Assembly: GCF_002923755.1 (NCBI RefSeq)
Contig: NZ_PGFZ01000006.1
Coordinates: 188,230-234,694, forward strand
Source of the DNA: Methylovulum psychrotolerans
GTDB lineage: Bacteria > Pseudomonadota > Gammaproteobacteria > Methylococcales > Methylomonadaceae
Direction of reading: 5' to 3'
DNA: 46,465 nt
Shown: one piece after another, positions 11,901 through 18,987 of the stretch
How positions within the stretch are numbered: the first letter of the stretch is position 1
Layout: each line of letters begins with the position of its first letter
Notes under the pieces: model-generated
Told to the model about the DNA's origin: nothing
The model's database searches: none
What the model saw: the letters and a program-made list of their open reading frames with translations, nothing else
Position numbers and translations under genes: made by a program

Positions 11901-14626
11901 GCGTCCAACATCCGCCAAGCGTGTTGGGCCAGTAAGGTCAAGGCGACAATACTGTTGACGATCGCCAAAAGGATATTTTCCACCGCCACCCGGACATGGG
12001 TCAGTAAGGTAATGCCGCGCCGGGGTAAGCTGCATTCGCTGGTGATGGCTAAAATGGCCGGAAACGCCAAGGCCGTCAGGACAAAGCCCAGCAATACCGC
12101 CAGCGGGGCGTTCGGTATCGCCCAGATGGTGACCAAGGCGCAAAAAGTGCCGGGTGCGGACAGCGAGCGGCGCAAATTATCGAGCATTTTCCAGCGACCA
12201 ATGATCGGCATCCCCTTACCGCCACGGCCAAAAATCCACGGCAATAACTGCCAATCGCCCCGTGCCCAGCGATGCTCCCGCGATGCCGCAACCTCAGTAT
12301 GGGATGGGAATTCTTCAAAAAACTCAATATCACTGACCAAGGCGCAACGGGCGAACACGCTCTCGAACAAATCATGGCTGAGCTGGGTGTTATCGGGCAC
12401 CCGCCCTGCCAAGGCGGCCTCAAAACTATCGACATGGTACAGGCCTTTGCCGCTGTAGGTGCTCAGGGCAAACAAATCTTGATACACTTCAGACACGGAA
12501 CTGGCGTAAGCGTCAGTCCCCGAAGTCCCGGCAAAAATTTGGTGGAACATCGAATGTTCTTGCCGCAGCGGCAAGGTGGGGGTAACGCGCGGCTGGAGGA
12601 TACTGTAGCCGTCCACCACCTGCTGGCAAGCCGCGTCAAACACCGGTTGGTTCAGCGGATGGGCCGCGACCCCGACCAATTGGCTGACCACCCCCATCGG
12701 CAATTTGGTGTCGGCATCCAAGGTAATGACATAGCACACCCCGGACGGCGTGGCGGCGGCGTGGCCGTCAATCGGCAAAAAACTGGTATCAGTCGCGCCC
12801 CGCAACAAGCGGTTAAATTCATGCAGCTTGCCGCGCTTGCGTTCCCAGCCCATCCACTTGCCTTCGCTGGCATTCCACAGCCGTCGGCGATGGAAGACAA
12901 AAAACCGTTCCCCGCCGTATTTGGCGTTGAGCACGGCTACCGCCGCCAAGGCGCAGGCCAGCAAGCTTGCGTCATTCGGCAACATTTCGGTATCGGCATC
13001 GCAACCGTCCGATAACAAGGCAAAAAATACCCGCCCTTCGGGATTCGCCAAATACCGGACTTCCATTTGTCCGACTTGGTTTAGCACCCCCGCTTCGTTG
13101 ATAAACAGCGTCGGCACCACCACAAACGTACTTAACGGTTCAGGTACGCCGCCCTTAAATTCCAAGCGCGGTAAATGCCGGGGCGGCAGGCCAATACTGA
13201 TAAGGTGGTTGACCAAGCACACCGCCATATCGGAGGCCGGAAACACCCCAAACAGAGCCAGCAAACCCAATTGCAGGCCGCTAAGGCCCGCCGCGTAACT
13301 GAGGCTTAAAGGCAAGGCCAACACCAAGCCGGTCAATACCATCAGCCCGCCCATATAGGCCAGCCCGGCGTTGGCGATGGTGGTGCGCAAACAACGTTGC
13401 CGGAACGTGGTTTGATAACCGACGGTTTTCTCAAATTCATACCTGCCCGCACCAATCAGATAAAAGCCCGGCTCCTGTAAACGTCCGTTGCTTTGGGTCT
13501 GTTCGCTGACGCGCTGGGTTTGCGCCAGCACTTGCTGGGCGATGGCCAATTCGGTATGCGGCGAGCGCCTTGCCAAATCTTCAATGGCATGGCGGTAACG
13601 GTCACGCGTGAGAAAATCCATCGCCGTGTAGCCGGGATGAGTGCGCAAACAGCCATCAACCAAACTGATTTCTTCGACAAACAGACTCCAATCGAAAGCC
13701 GAAATCGCCCGCATACTGGTGATGATGTTACGCACCGAAGCATTGTCGGCGATTTGGTCGGCATGTTCCAAATGCACGACATCATCAAGGCTAAGGCCTA
13801 TACCCGTCAGCCACTCATTAAGAAAATCCAAGGATGGCATCGCGCCCGAATGCGGGTCATGCAAACGTTGCAGAATTTGCACCGCGTAAGATTGGCGCAG
13901 CGGCGTGGCGGGCAACACGGGCGTAGGCAACGGCGCGTCCGGCTTATCGGCCAACGCGGCGATTTGTTCGGCTTGGTCGACAAAATCATCGGCGAGCTTC
14001 CGGCCAGTTTGCGAGGACATGACCCGCACCGCCAAACGGCGCAGGTTATCGAGCAGCAACATCCGCAAAGTGATCGGTATCGCCCACAGTTCGCCCAGCG
14101 TCAACGGGTCGACCGATTGATAAGCCTTAATAAAATGCGCCAGCAGTTCAGCGGAAAAACGGCTGTCGGTATGGGCAATCAAGGCCCAGACGATACCGTA
14201 AACACGCGGAAACCCTACCAGCATCCCATCGGCCAGTTTCGGCAATTCCAAATAATAGCTTTCCGGCAAATCGTTTTGGATGTCGCCGACCTGCTCCTCA
14301 ATGATATGGAAGTTATCCAGTAACCATTCGGCGGCGGGGGTGATGGCGTGTTGCTCACGCACCGCCTTGGCGACCACCTGATAGGCTTCAAACAACACTT
14401 GGGCATTATCATGCACACGCGGAATCAGTTTTTGGCCTTGTTTTTGGCCGCTGACTTTCTGCGCCTGCGCCAAACTGACCGCGTGTTGTTCCAGCCGCTC
14501 GGTGCTGAACAATTCAAAGCGTATGGGATCTTCGCCGCCCGGATGGAGGACTCTGGCACGCGGTTTTTGTGGTAAGTGCTTGATCATAAATGTGCTGTTG
14601 GGGCTGTCAATGTGGTGGATACTCAA
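5906..14626 (-). CDS. Cyclic beta-1,2-glucan synthase (NdvB/Cgs-like, GT84-GH94)
   Basis: This protein of about 2,906 residues has the layout of Brucella/Agrobacterium cyclic beta-1,2-glucan synthases. There is an N-terminal soluble region, membrane helices around 415-470 and a GT84 glycosyltransferase with a DxD site (LDADTKLP, about 636-643) and EHRWARGDW (about 785). More helices follow at about 820-1010. Next comes a glycoamylase-like region (about 1390-1560, with SWSGSMFEYLMPSLVTF and HQGMSLVAFANAVHDG). Two supersandwich repeats begin near 1640 and 2125. The C-terminal GH94 phosphorylase domain has the acid motif GSGDWNDGMNR near 2588. Such enzymes make periplasmic osmoregulated cyclic glucans. 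The longest frame starts with TTG at 14626; an ATG at 14587 (residue 14) is an alternative, and neither has a clear ribosome-binding site. It stands alone, without an exporter gene next to it. Confidence 0.9.
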   Translation of the reverse strand: MSIHHIDSPNSTFMIKHLPQKPRARVLHPGGEDPIRFELFSTERLEQHAVSLAQAQKVSGQKQGQKLIPRVHDNAQVLFEAYQVVAKAVREQHAITPAAEWLLDNFHIIEEQVGDIQNDLPESYYLELPKLADGMLVGFPRVYGIVWALIAHTDSRFSAELLAHFIKAYQSVDPLTLGELWAIPITLRMLLLDNLRRLAVRVMSSQTGRKLADDFVDQAEQIAALADKPDAPLPTPVLPATPLRQSYAVQILQRLHDPHSGAMPSLDFLNEWLTGIGLSLDDVVHLEHADQIADNASVRNIITSMRAISAFDWSLFVEEISLVDGCLRTHPGYTAMDFLTRDRYRHAIEDLARRSPHTELAIAQQVLAQTQRVSEQTQSNGRLQEPGFYLIGAGRYEFEKTVGYQTTFRQRCLRTTIANAGLAYMGGLMVLTGLVLALPLSLSYAAGLSGLQLGLLALFGVFPASDMAVCLVNHLISIGLPPRHLPRLEFKGGVPEPLSTFVVVPTLFINEAGVLNQVGQMEVRYLANPEGRVFFALLSDGCDADTEMLPNDASLLACALAAVAVLNAKYGGERFFVFHRRRLWNASEGKWMGWERKRGKLHEFNRLLRGATDTSFLPIDGHAAATPSGVCYVITLDADTKLPMGVVSQLVGVAAHPLNQPVFDAACQQVVDGYSILQPRVTPTLPLRQEHSMFHQIFAGTSGTDAYASSVSEVYQDLFALSTYSGKGLYHVDSFEAALAGRVPDNTQLSHDLFESVFARCALVSDIEFFEEFPSHTEVAASREHRWARGDWQLLPWIFGRGGKGMPIIGRWKMLDNLRRSLSAPGTFCALVTIWAIPNAPLAVLLGFVLTALAFPAILAITSECSLPRRGITLLTHVRVAVENILLAIVNSIVALTLLAQHAWRMLDAIGCTLIRLFITRRQLLKWVTALQAKNASGHTLKKLIRPLLGSSIVVGTAATVVLVFNPAGMGIAAPFLLLWWLAPIAARALSLPPHLDNAEALLAADSAQLRLIGRRIWRFFTTFVTAEENYLPPDNFQEDPEPVIAHRSSPTNFGLYLLSVVAARDFGWLGLTDTVQRLEATLATLSALPRLHGHFYNWYDTQSLQVLEPSYLSTVDSGNLAGHLLALSETCQEFLASPPLAPANALLGLADTQQLLLAALAQMTDDKRTLTVTFKELQQKSLSIGDLLASRPTDTEAWGSLWRQLTLSTETLHDLARAYAAERGEIADNEVLVWAKLLRNDTRSHVLDMRTLLPWLPGSGRFIGSTVTQTPYLTLDTPLNGLAALYGQVLAELNGLEPKSADAHALAVLLGQARDQTDSLTRRLAALVMQADKLFYDMDFSFLYDPECQLFSIGYRVTEGILDPSYYDLLASEARLASFIAIAKRDVPGTHWFHLGRRVTRAAKGTVLLSWSGSMFEYLMPSLVTFTPRYSLLDQTCRLVVMRQIEYGKECNVPWGVSESAFNSRDLQFTYQYCAFGVPDLGMKRGLDDDLVISPYATALAAMYLPHAAVENFTRLENVGALGRYGFYEALDFTPSRLAEGQKFAVVRCYMAHHQGMSLVAFANAVHDGLMRHRFHRAPLIQAADLLLQERIPRGADTNSLPVLQGLAAVKDSVQPPVRRVPSPTSHVPSAHLLSNGRYAVMVTAAGSGYSAWRNLAVTRWREDVTRDSWGSYIYLRDVGTGQVWSAGYQPTVAQPDTYEVLFAEDRVRLIRTDGDIISTLEIVVSPEDDAEIRRLSVTNKGPRTREIEITSYAEIVLAAMPTDIAHPAFANLFIHTEHLPQAHGLLAYRRPRTSTGPVLWAAHVLAGRQNGQGFQYETDRARFIGRGQTLREPIAVMDGRPLSNTVGAVLDPIFSLRTRLRIAPGTTEHATFTTLIAGTRLEAENLADKYHNVAAFERVSSLAWTHAHIQLHHLRTKPDEAQLFQDLANRLLFADPSLRSSSKLMQMNTLNVTGLWRYGISGDRPIILLRVTDYEDRGIVEQLLRAHEYWRMKGLAVDLVVLNEKELSYIEDLQALLENMVRESLALSTHQEPENQGAIFVMRGDQLPLEERGLLLTAARVVLVSSRGTLAEQLLRRPRPSSAFATPKALPGPRCPAPALALPPLEFFNGLGGFAEDGREYVIVLDNGQWTPAPWLNVIANAGFGFTVSELGSGCTWSGNSRENQLTPWSNDPVSDPPGEAFYIRDEETGELWSPTALPIRVDNASYVIRHGQGYSRFEHVSHGIHSELLQLVSPDDPIKISALTLTNVSGRPRKLSVTAYIEWVLGASRSVTAPHIITERDPLTGAVFAYNAWDAEWGEHIAFADLGGVQANWTANRAEFIGRNGSLDTPAGLLGAKPLKNRVGAGLDPCAALQTLIELTPNGRTEVIFLLGQGQDRSQASELIRRYRAIPVADTLAQVSQTWEKVLGKVQVKTPDRELDILLNRWLLYQTLSCRMWARAGFYQVGGAYGFRDQLQDSMALAVARPDLTRAHLLRAAARQFAEGDVQHWWHPPTGRGVRTHFSDDRIWLPYVAAHYMKVSGDTAVLDEALPFLEGELLKPEQEDAYFQPALSTQQASLFEHCARALDISLATGVHGLPLMGSGDWNDGMNRVGEQGKGESVWLAWFLIATLNEFATVAQARGDTERSSRWLAHAGQLKAAVEAEAWDGAWYRRAYFDDGTPLGSAANAECRIDSIAQSWAVLSGVADDARARRAMNSVQEYLVRDGEELLLLFTPPFDKTEHDPGYIKSYPPGVRENGGQYTHAAVWSVIAYAMLGDGDQAAELLRMLNPIRRTATRTGVYAYKVEPFVLAADIYAEPPHSRRGGWTWYTGAAGWYYRAGLENVLGLQVRAGTLIFNPCIPKAWRTYSLVYQHETSRYQITVENPNGVMRGVTLLEMDGKRQTAGGITLQDDGKIHEVRVVMG

Positions 14627-14817
14627 CGGGGGATTGGGGGCTGGCCGCCAAACCCACGCGAGATAAAAAGGCCATGTCAGTCGATGTGCCTATTGTTAAA
14701 CAGGCTTAAGAAGGGGCCGTCGGTGCAAAATGACGATGCTTTCTTAATATTGCGGAAAAATAGGGAGGATAATCCTGCAAAAAATTTTTGCTCACTGGCT
14801 TAAGGGCCCAATCCCAG

Positions 14818-14852
14818 AATCTCCGGCTTCGGATACTGGCAAGCTGGAGATT
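14818..14852. repeat. Imperfect inverted repeat
   Basis: AATCTCCGGCTT (14818-14829) pairs with AAGCTGGAGATT (14841-14852) with one mismatch around an 11-base loop. There is no U-run after it. It lies just downstream of the DUF3309 gene on the minus strand, so it may help end that transcript or be a small extragenic repeat. Confidence 0.4.
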
Positions 14853-14867
14853 GCTGGTCTGGTGCGG

Positions 14868-15026
14868 CTAGATCCGGCCTAAAACAATCAGTGCCAGAAT
14901 AACGATAAGGACTAACCCCAAACCACCGCTGGGCGCATAACCCCAATTGCGGCTGTGCGGCCAAGTAGGGATTACCCCGATCAGCATGAGGATAATGACG
15001 ATAAGTAAAATAGTGCCTAGTGACAT
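14868..15026 (-). CDS. DUF3309-family small membrane protein
   Basis: This 52-residue protein matches the DUF3309 pattern. A hydrophobic N-terminal helix (about 3-18) is followed by the conserved PTWPHSRNWGYAPSGGLG loop and a second helix ending in LGRI. The ATG at 15026 has TTAGGAGC eight bases upstream. The function of the family is unknown; members are common in proteobacteria beside CsbD, YqjD and BON-type stress genes, as here. The short length makes it easy to miss. Confidence 0.88.
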   Translation of the reverse strand: MSLGTILLIVIILMLIGVIPTWPHSRNWGYAPSGGLGLVLIVILALIVLGRI

Positions 15027-15183
15027 GGTAGTGCTCCTAAAGTGGGGGATTATGGGGGGGGAGTTAAAGCATCATGGCCGACAAGGCCGTCCTGAAATCG
15101 CCACACGGGGCGGGCCATTCAAGTTGCGACAATCAGAATGGCCTTCAGTGACGGGCTGATGCCATGCCCGTCCCTTAACGACG

Positions 15184-15471
15184 TTATTTGAAATTGGCGG
15201 TCGCGGAGCTAAGGCCTGTCCTAAGGTCATCCCACACTTTATCGGCAGTTTCTTTGATGTTTTCCCAAGTGTCATCACTGGCGGTCTCCAAATCCCTCAT
15301 TTTCAGCGTGGCCGCTTGCTGATGGCCGCGTAGCGAATTCAGCTCTTGGGTATATTTCAGTTTCGCCGTGCCGACCGACCGCTCGGCTTGCGCTGTCAGC
15401 ACATCGATCTGCATTCCCCAGGCTTTTAATTCCGCAGCCATGCTATCTATATAGTCGTTTTTGGTTTTCAT
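15184..15471 (-). CDS. Coiled-coil small stress-type protein
   Basis: This is a 95-residue soluble, highly charged and helical protein (MKTKNDYIDSMAAELKAW...). It resembles the sll1863-like coiled-coil proteins often found beside CsbD-type genes; that family recall is by pattern only. No signal peptide or membrane segment is present. A CRP-like operator and a -10 element lie upstream on the same strand (15556-15598), giving a predicted 78-base leader. Biochemical function is unknown. Confidence 0.75.
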   Translation of the reverse strand: MKTKNDYIDSMAAELKAWGMQIDVLTAQAERSVGTAKLKYTQELNSLRGHQQAATLKMRDLETASDDTWENIKETADKVWDDLRTGLSSATANFK

Positions 15472-15555
15472 CGGCTTTCTCTTAGGTTTTTAAAAAGTAG
15501 CTATTGCCTGTCTCTGATAGGATGGGCAAGCCTGCCATATCAGCGACGCAAAAAT

Positions 15556-15598
15556 AGCTTAACGGCAAGAATTGCTAAAGTCGGTTCGGTAGCGAACA
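15556..15598 (-). promoter_or_regulatory. Class II CRP-like promoter of the coiled-coil protein gene
   Basis: The operator core on the minus strand reads TGTTC-GCTACC-GAACC (15598-15583), a 5-6-5 dyad. The -10-like hexamer TAAGCT lies at 15561-15556, 29.5 bp from the dyad centre. That puts the operator at -41.5 and the predicted start near 15549. It belongs to the window-wide TGTRC-N6-GYACA family but has T/A at the variable position of each half-site. Confidence 0.6.
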
Positions 15599-15907
15599 CA
15601 GCGGGGTGAGGGTACTTTGGAGACGGCGGCATCCGACCAACGCGGCCACTTGGAAATCCTACTATGCATTGCTGAGGGTGCGGGGGGTTCTTAAAGTTTT
15701 CAATCTGTATTCCCCTAAGTGCGATAACGCACCGACTTCCTGCTTGTTTTCCTTTAATCTACCCGTCAACTTGTCTAAAGGCGTTTTTTTAGGCCTCGCT
15801 TGCTACAAGCCAACAGTAATAAACACCCCCTAACCAATAAATAAATAAGGTGTTAGCCACGCAATAGGCATTTTTGATGCGATTGGCGGCCTTTATTTTT
15901 ACAAGGC
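15599..15907. other. Gene-free stretch
   Basis: No convincing gene was found between the operator at 15583-15598 and the small membrane protein gene at 15914. One short open frame (15606-15833) has no family resemblance or ribosome-binding site. An A/T-rich segment near 15818-15850 may hold the promoter of the downstream gene. Confidence 0.5.
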
Positions 15908-15913
15908 ATGATG

Positions 15914-16141
15914 ATGCAAACAACAAATGAATTACCGCCTGAACATTGCCAAGCGGCGGCGTTAGTCAACAAAAAAGCCCGGCAGTTAAAAATCGCGGAG
16001 CGGCAGTTTATGGCAGATTGCCGGGACTATATTAACGACAACCCAGTCGCCACACTCAGCGTGGCGGTAGGGATGGGTTTTGTGTTAAGTCGGTTATTAA
16101 GCGCCCACCCAGCTACCACCCCGGTTGTCGGCACAAAATAG
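15914..16141 (+). CDS. YqjD/ElaB-like small membrane-anchored protein
   Basis: This is a 75-residue protein with a helical charged N-terminus and one C-terminal membrane helix, preceded by the DYINDNPVATLSVAVGMGFV motif. That motif resembles the glycine-rich C-terminal anchor of YqjD/ElaB/DUF883 proteins. Some family members bind ribosomes at the inner membrane in stationary phase; this one is only related by the anchor. Three ATGs follow one another (15908, 15911, 15914), and the third has the best spacing to AAGG (15903-15906). It lies at the head of a row of four stress-type genes. Confidence 0.7.
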   Translation: MQTTNELPPEHCQAAALVNKKARQLKIAERQFMADCRDYINDNPVATLSVAVGMGFVLSRLLSAHPATTPVVGTK

Positions 16142-16211
16142 CGCCTATTCGGGGATAACACGGTCATGGAAAACCTTCAACATGACCCAACCATCATTTA
16201 AGGAGAACACT

Positions 16212-16616
16212 ATGTCCAGACGCTTATTGCTGATGTTCACGTTAACCGGCAGTTTCCTGCTGGCAACAGGGATAGCACAGGCAGACCATGAGACCGCCGT
16301 TTATTTGGCGGCCGGGCCCGCATTAGATAATACCGAAACCAATGCCCGCGACAAGTCCGGCACCACCTTAACCCCGGAAGAACAAAAAGAGACGAAAACG
16401 GATATCCGCATTACGGCACATATCCGTAAGGCCGTGGTTAAAAACAAATGGCTGTCATTGGATGCCAAAAATGCAAAAATCATCACCCGCAATGGCGTGG
16501 TGACGTTGCGCGGGCCGGTAGCCAATGCGGCGGAAAGTGCCAAACTGCAAAAAATCGCCACACAAACACGGGGCGTAATGCAGGTAGATAACCAATTAGA
16601 CAATAAAGCGCCATAA
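16212..16616 (+). CDS. Exported BON-domain protein
   Basis: This 134-residue protein has a signal peptide (MSRRLLLMFTLTGSFLLATG, cleavage near AQA-D) and one BON domain (about 60-130). The domain shows the usual pattern: DIRITAHIRKAVVKN, then AKIITRNGVVTLRGPVANA, then VMQVDNQL. BON proteins (OsmY-like) sit in the periplasm and protect the envelope under osmotic or other stress. The ATG at 16212 is chosen because AAGGAGAAC lies eight bases before it; an upstream ATG at 16125 overlaps the previous gene and hides the signal peptide. Confidence 0.85.
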   Translation: MSRRLLLMFTLTGSFLLATGIAQADHETAVYLAAGPALDNTETNARDKSGTTLTPEEQKETKTDIRITAHIRKAVVKNKWLSLDAKNAKIITRNGVVTLRGPVANAAESAKLQKIATQTRGVMQVDNQLDNKAP

Positions 16617-16632
16617 AGGCCAGGAGAACGTC

Positions 16633-17154
16633 ATGACTAAAGCCGTATTTTGTATCGCCCAATCAATGGAGCAAGCAGAACTTATCGTCAACCACTTAAA
16701 AGGGGCTGATTTTTCCAATAACGACATCTCCGTGCTGTTCCCGGACAAATCCACCACCCAAGATTTTGCCCATGAAAAACACACTAAATCCCCCGAAGGC
16801 GGCGCCATTGGCGGTGCGCTGGGCTTAGGTGCGGGGGCGATATTTGGCTGGTTAGCCGGCATCGGCAGTTTGGCGATTCCGGGCTTAGGCCCATTTATCG
16901 CCGCCGGCCCGATCATGGGTGCTTTGAGCGGGGCGGCAGTGGGTGCGGCCACGGGTGGTTTGACCGGCGCATTAATCGGCCTGGGCATCCCCGAATATGA
17001 AGCCAAACGCTACGAGGGCAAAATCAGCAGTGGTAATGCCTTGATTTCAGTGCGGGCGACCACTAGCGAAGAGCGTGATGTCGCCAAAAAAATCTTCGAG
17101 CACGCCCACGCCGAAGACATTTCCGTCACGACTGAAGCCGCAGTCAGCGCTTAA
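16633..17154 (+). CDS. Glycine-rich general-stress-type membrane-associated protein
   Basis: This 173-residue protein has three parts. A small alpha/beta domain (1-50) begins TKAVFCIAQSMEQAE, as in the YflT/general stress protein 17M type. A long Gly/Ala-rich hydrophobic middle (about 57-118) looks like paired membrane helices. A C-terminal segment carries ALISVRATTSEERDVAKKIF. The layout is repeated in the gene at 29310-29855, so the two are likely distant paralogues. AGGAGAACGTC precedes the ATG. The molecular role is unknown; it is placed with stress proteins by neighbourhood and family resemblance. Confidence 0.7.
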   Translation: MTKAVFCIAQSMEQAELIVNHLKGADFSNNDISVLFPDKSTTQDFAHEKHTKSPEGGAIGGALGLGAGAIFGWLAGIGSLAIPGLGPFIAAGPIMGALSGAAVGAATGGLTGALIGLGIPEYEAKRYEGKISSGNALISVRATTSEERDVAKKIFEHAHAEDISVTTEAAVSA

Positions 17155-17210
17155 GCCAGATGATGCTGTTCCTCCATCTTACCAAGTTTTATCCACCACG
17201 GGGTTATGTT

Positions 17211-17645
17211 ATGCAACACATTAAAGATATTGAAAAATTGCTGAAAAATGAATTATCGGCCACAGAAACTTACCAACAAGCATTGGATACGTTGAAAGCC
17301 GATGTCGGCTTAGGCGAGTCGGAAGTGTTGATGCCGCTGCTCGAAGAACACAAAGAAGCCTTGGCCAGTTTACAGGCCCTTAACCAGCGTTTGGCAGGCG
17401 AGCCTACCGAAAGCTCAGGCGCTTGGGGAGCATGGGCAAAAATAGTCTTGGGCGGCGCCAATTGGTTAGGTAAAGAATCGGTCTTAAAAGCCTTGCTGGA
17501 AGGGGAAAAAAGCGGTGCGGATGATTATAAGTCTGCCTTGGAAGACACCGAACTGCTGGCAGATATTCGGGCGTTGATTGAAACCAAGTTACTGCCCGCC
17601 CAACACGCGCATATTGGGACATTGGAATTGTTGTTAGTTGCCTAA
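17211..17645 (+). CDS. DUF2383-type four-helix (ferritin-like) protein
   Basis: This 144-residue helical protein has the pattern IKDIEKLLKNELSATETYQQAL...EHKEAL...GAWGAWAKIVLGGANWLG...ALLEGEKSGADDYKSAL...AQHAHIGTL. It fits the PA2169/DUF2383 ferritin-like four-helix family. Glu and His residues spaced along the helices could bind metal, but no function is established. The ATG at 17211 is favoured over 17160 because homologues begin near the first helix; no strong ribosome-binding site is seen for either. It is the last gene before a 460-base gap. Confidence 0.72.
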   Translation: MQHIKDIEKLLKNELSATETYQQALDTLKADVGLGESEVLMPLLEEHKEALASLQALNQRLAGEPTESSGAWGAWAKIVLGGANWLGKESVLKALLEGEKSGADDYKSALEDTELLADIRALIETKLLPAQHAHIGTLELLLVA

Positions 17646-17742
17646 ACAGACTAAGGAATGGGTAGGGCATAATTCAGGCAAACGTTCTCACGATAAGCGT
17701 ATGCCGAGGTTATTTTCTGCCCGCTCCTCAGTTTAAGCGGTC

Positions 17743-17773
17743 AAAAGCGTGTGCCTGACGGGTACGCGCTTTT
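17743..17773 (+). terminator. Possible terminator hairpin
   Basis: AAAAGCGTGT (17743-17752) pairs with ACGCGCTTTT (17764-17773), allowing one G-T pair. The U-rich end is part of the stem. It lies 98 bases after the ferritin-like gene and could end the 15914-17645 transcript. Confidence 0.45.
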
Positions 17774-17823
17774 GGTATGTAAAGCCGTTGGATTGCCAGC
17801 CCGGCCATTTTTGCTTTTGCATC

Positions 17824-17866
17824 TGTGCGCTAGCGCACAGATGCAAGCGGGCTTTACTGTTAGTAT
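17824..17866 (+). promoter_or_regulatory. Perfect CRP-like operator with -10 element, upstream of the Crp/Fnr gene
   Basis: The operator core TGTGC-GCTAGC-GCACA (17824-17839) is the centre of a perfect 30-bp palindrome (17817-17846). A -10-like TAGTAT lies at 17861-17866, 29.5 bp from the centre, so the dyad would be at -41.5 and transcription would start near 17873. The next gene is the Crp/Fnr regulator at 18110, which implies a leader of about 237 bases. The most symmetrical copy of the family lies before a regulator of the right class, which suggests autoregulation. Confidence 0.6.
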
Positions 17867-18109
17867 TTGACGTTTATCTGTTCATGCCGCCGCGAGGCGA
17901 GTACATTAAAACGACAAATGGAACTTAATGGGCTTTACTTTTACCAAACTGACGTAGCTTTATAGTCGACCCCGCAAGGTCGAGGCAGGATACGGGTTGT
18001 AAATATTTTTGTTTAGGCCACCCACTATTTTCTTATCAAAAGGTTATCTCCGTTGTTACATACGCCGCAATTTTGATTTTCACCCGCGTTAAGCTTCAAG
18101 GACAAGAGC
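17867..18109 (+). other. Long leader region before the Crp/Fnr gene
   Basis: No gene is seen here. A hairpin TCGACC-CCGCA-AGGTCGA lies at about 17966-17983. If the promoter at 17824-17866 is used, this is a 5' leader of about 237 bases, or it could include a small RNA. No known riboswitch pattern was recognised. Confidence 0.4.
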
Positions 18110-18856
18110 ATGGCAGATAAGTTGTCCGCACAACATAACCCCAAACAGAACCATCTTCTTGCCGTGTTGCCGGAAGACGTACTTATGCGCCTTGCCCCGC
18201 AGCTGGAACTGGTTCCTATGCGCCTAGGGGATGTTATTTACGAGTATGCCGAACAATTGCAGCATGTCTATTTCCCCACCACAGCCATTGTTTCCCTGCA
18301 TTATGTGATGGAAAACGGCGCATCGGCGGAGATCGCCGGGGTCGGCAATGAAGGCATAGTCGGCATATCCCTGTTTATGGGCGGCAACACCACCCCCAGT
18401 TTGGCGACCGTCTATACGGGCGGCTTTGGCTATCGGCTTAAGGCGCGTCATCTGATGGAAGAATTCAACCGCACCGGGCCACTGATGCGGTTGTTACTGC
18501 GTTATACCCAAGCCCTGATGACGCAAATGTCCCAAACGGCAGTATGTAACCGCCACCATTCGGTAGAGCAGCAATTATGCCGCTGGCTGTTGTTGACGCT
18601 GGATAAATTGCCGTCTAACGAATTGACCATGACCCAAGAATTGATCGCCAGTATGCTGGGGGTACGCCGTGAGGGTATTACTGAAGCCGCCGGCAATCTG
18701 CAACGGGCCGCATTAATCAGTTACCGCCGGGGGCATATCACCGTGCTTGACCGGTCGGGGCTGGAATCGCGTACCTGCGAGTGTTATGACGTGGTCAAGA
18801 AAGAATTTTATCGTTTGCTGAGTGATACGGGCACAGCCAAACAATTTCCGAATTAA
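18110..18856 (+). CDS. Crp/Fnr-family transcriptional regulator
   Basis: This 248-residue regulator has an N-terminal cyclic-nucleotide-binding-like beta-roll (about 20-140) and a C-terminal winged helix-turn-helix (about 155-225). There is no Cys cluster of the FNR type and no obvious cAMP-binding Arg/Ser pocket pattern, so the signal is unknown. The recognition helix GVRREGITEAAGNLQR keeps the Arg-Glu pair equivalent to CRP R180/E181 but has Glu where CRP has R185, so a binding site different from TGTGA is expected. AAGGACAAGAGC precedes the ATG. It stands just upstream of a two-component block and downstream of the most perfect TGTRC-N6-GYACA site. Confidence 0.88.
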   Translation: MADKLSAQHNPKQNHLLAVLPEDVLMRLAPQLELVPMRLGDVIYEYAEQLQHVYFPTTAIVSLHYVMENGASAEIAGVGNEGIVGISLFMGGNTTPSLATVYTGGFGYRLKARHLMEEFNRTGPLMRLLLRYTQALMTQMSQTAVCNRHHSVEQQLCRWLLLTLDKLPSNELTMTQELIASMLGVRREGITEAAGNLQRAALISYRRGHITVLDRSGLESRTCECYDVVKKEFYRLLSDTGTAKQFPN

Positions 18857-18915
18857 TTTTGCCCACTTATTTTACCGGCCCTAAACCACTAAACAAGAAC
18901 GAAAAAGGTAACGTC

Positions 18916-18987
18916 ATGAACCCAAGCACCGCCCAGCTATTCTTAGCCCGCCTGATAGCGGCACGACATAGGGACACTTGCCCTTGA
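18916..18987 (+). CDS. Possible 23-residue leader peptide upstream of the hybrid kinase
   Basis: A short frame (ATG 18916, TGA 18985-18987) encodes 23 residues and has AAAGG eight bases before it. Its stop overlaps the start region of the kinase, where TTG at 18984 and TGA form TTGA. This looks like a translational-coupling arrangement, in which the weak TTG start of the kinase depends on translation of the short frame. No family resemblance is seen, so it may be only a coupling device or a chance frame. Confidence 0.4.
   Translation: MNPSTAQLFLARLIAARHRDTCP

Noticed and set aside
11550-14323. Several long antisense frames over the glucan synthase gene
   Set aside because: They are low-complexity shadows of the GC-rich coding strand with no family resemblance.
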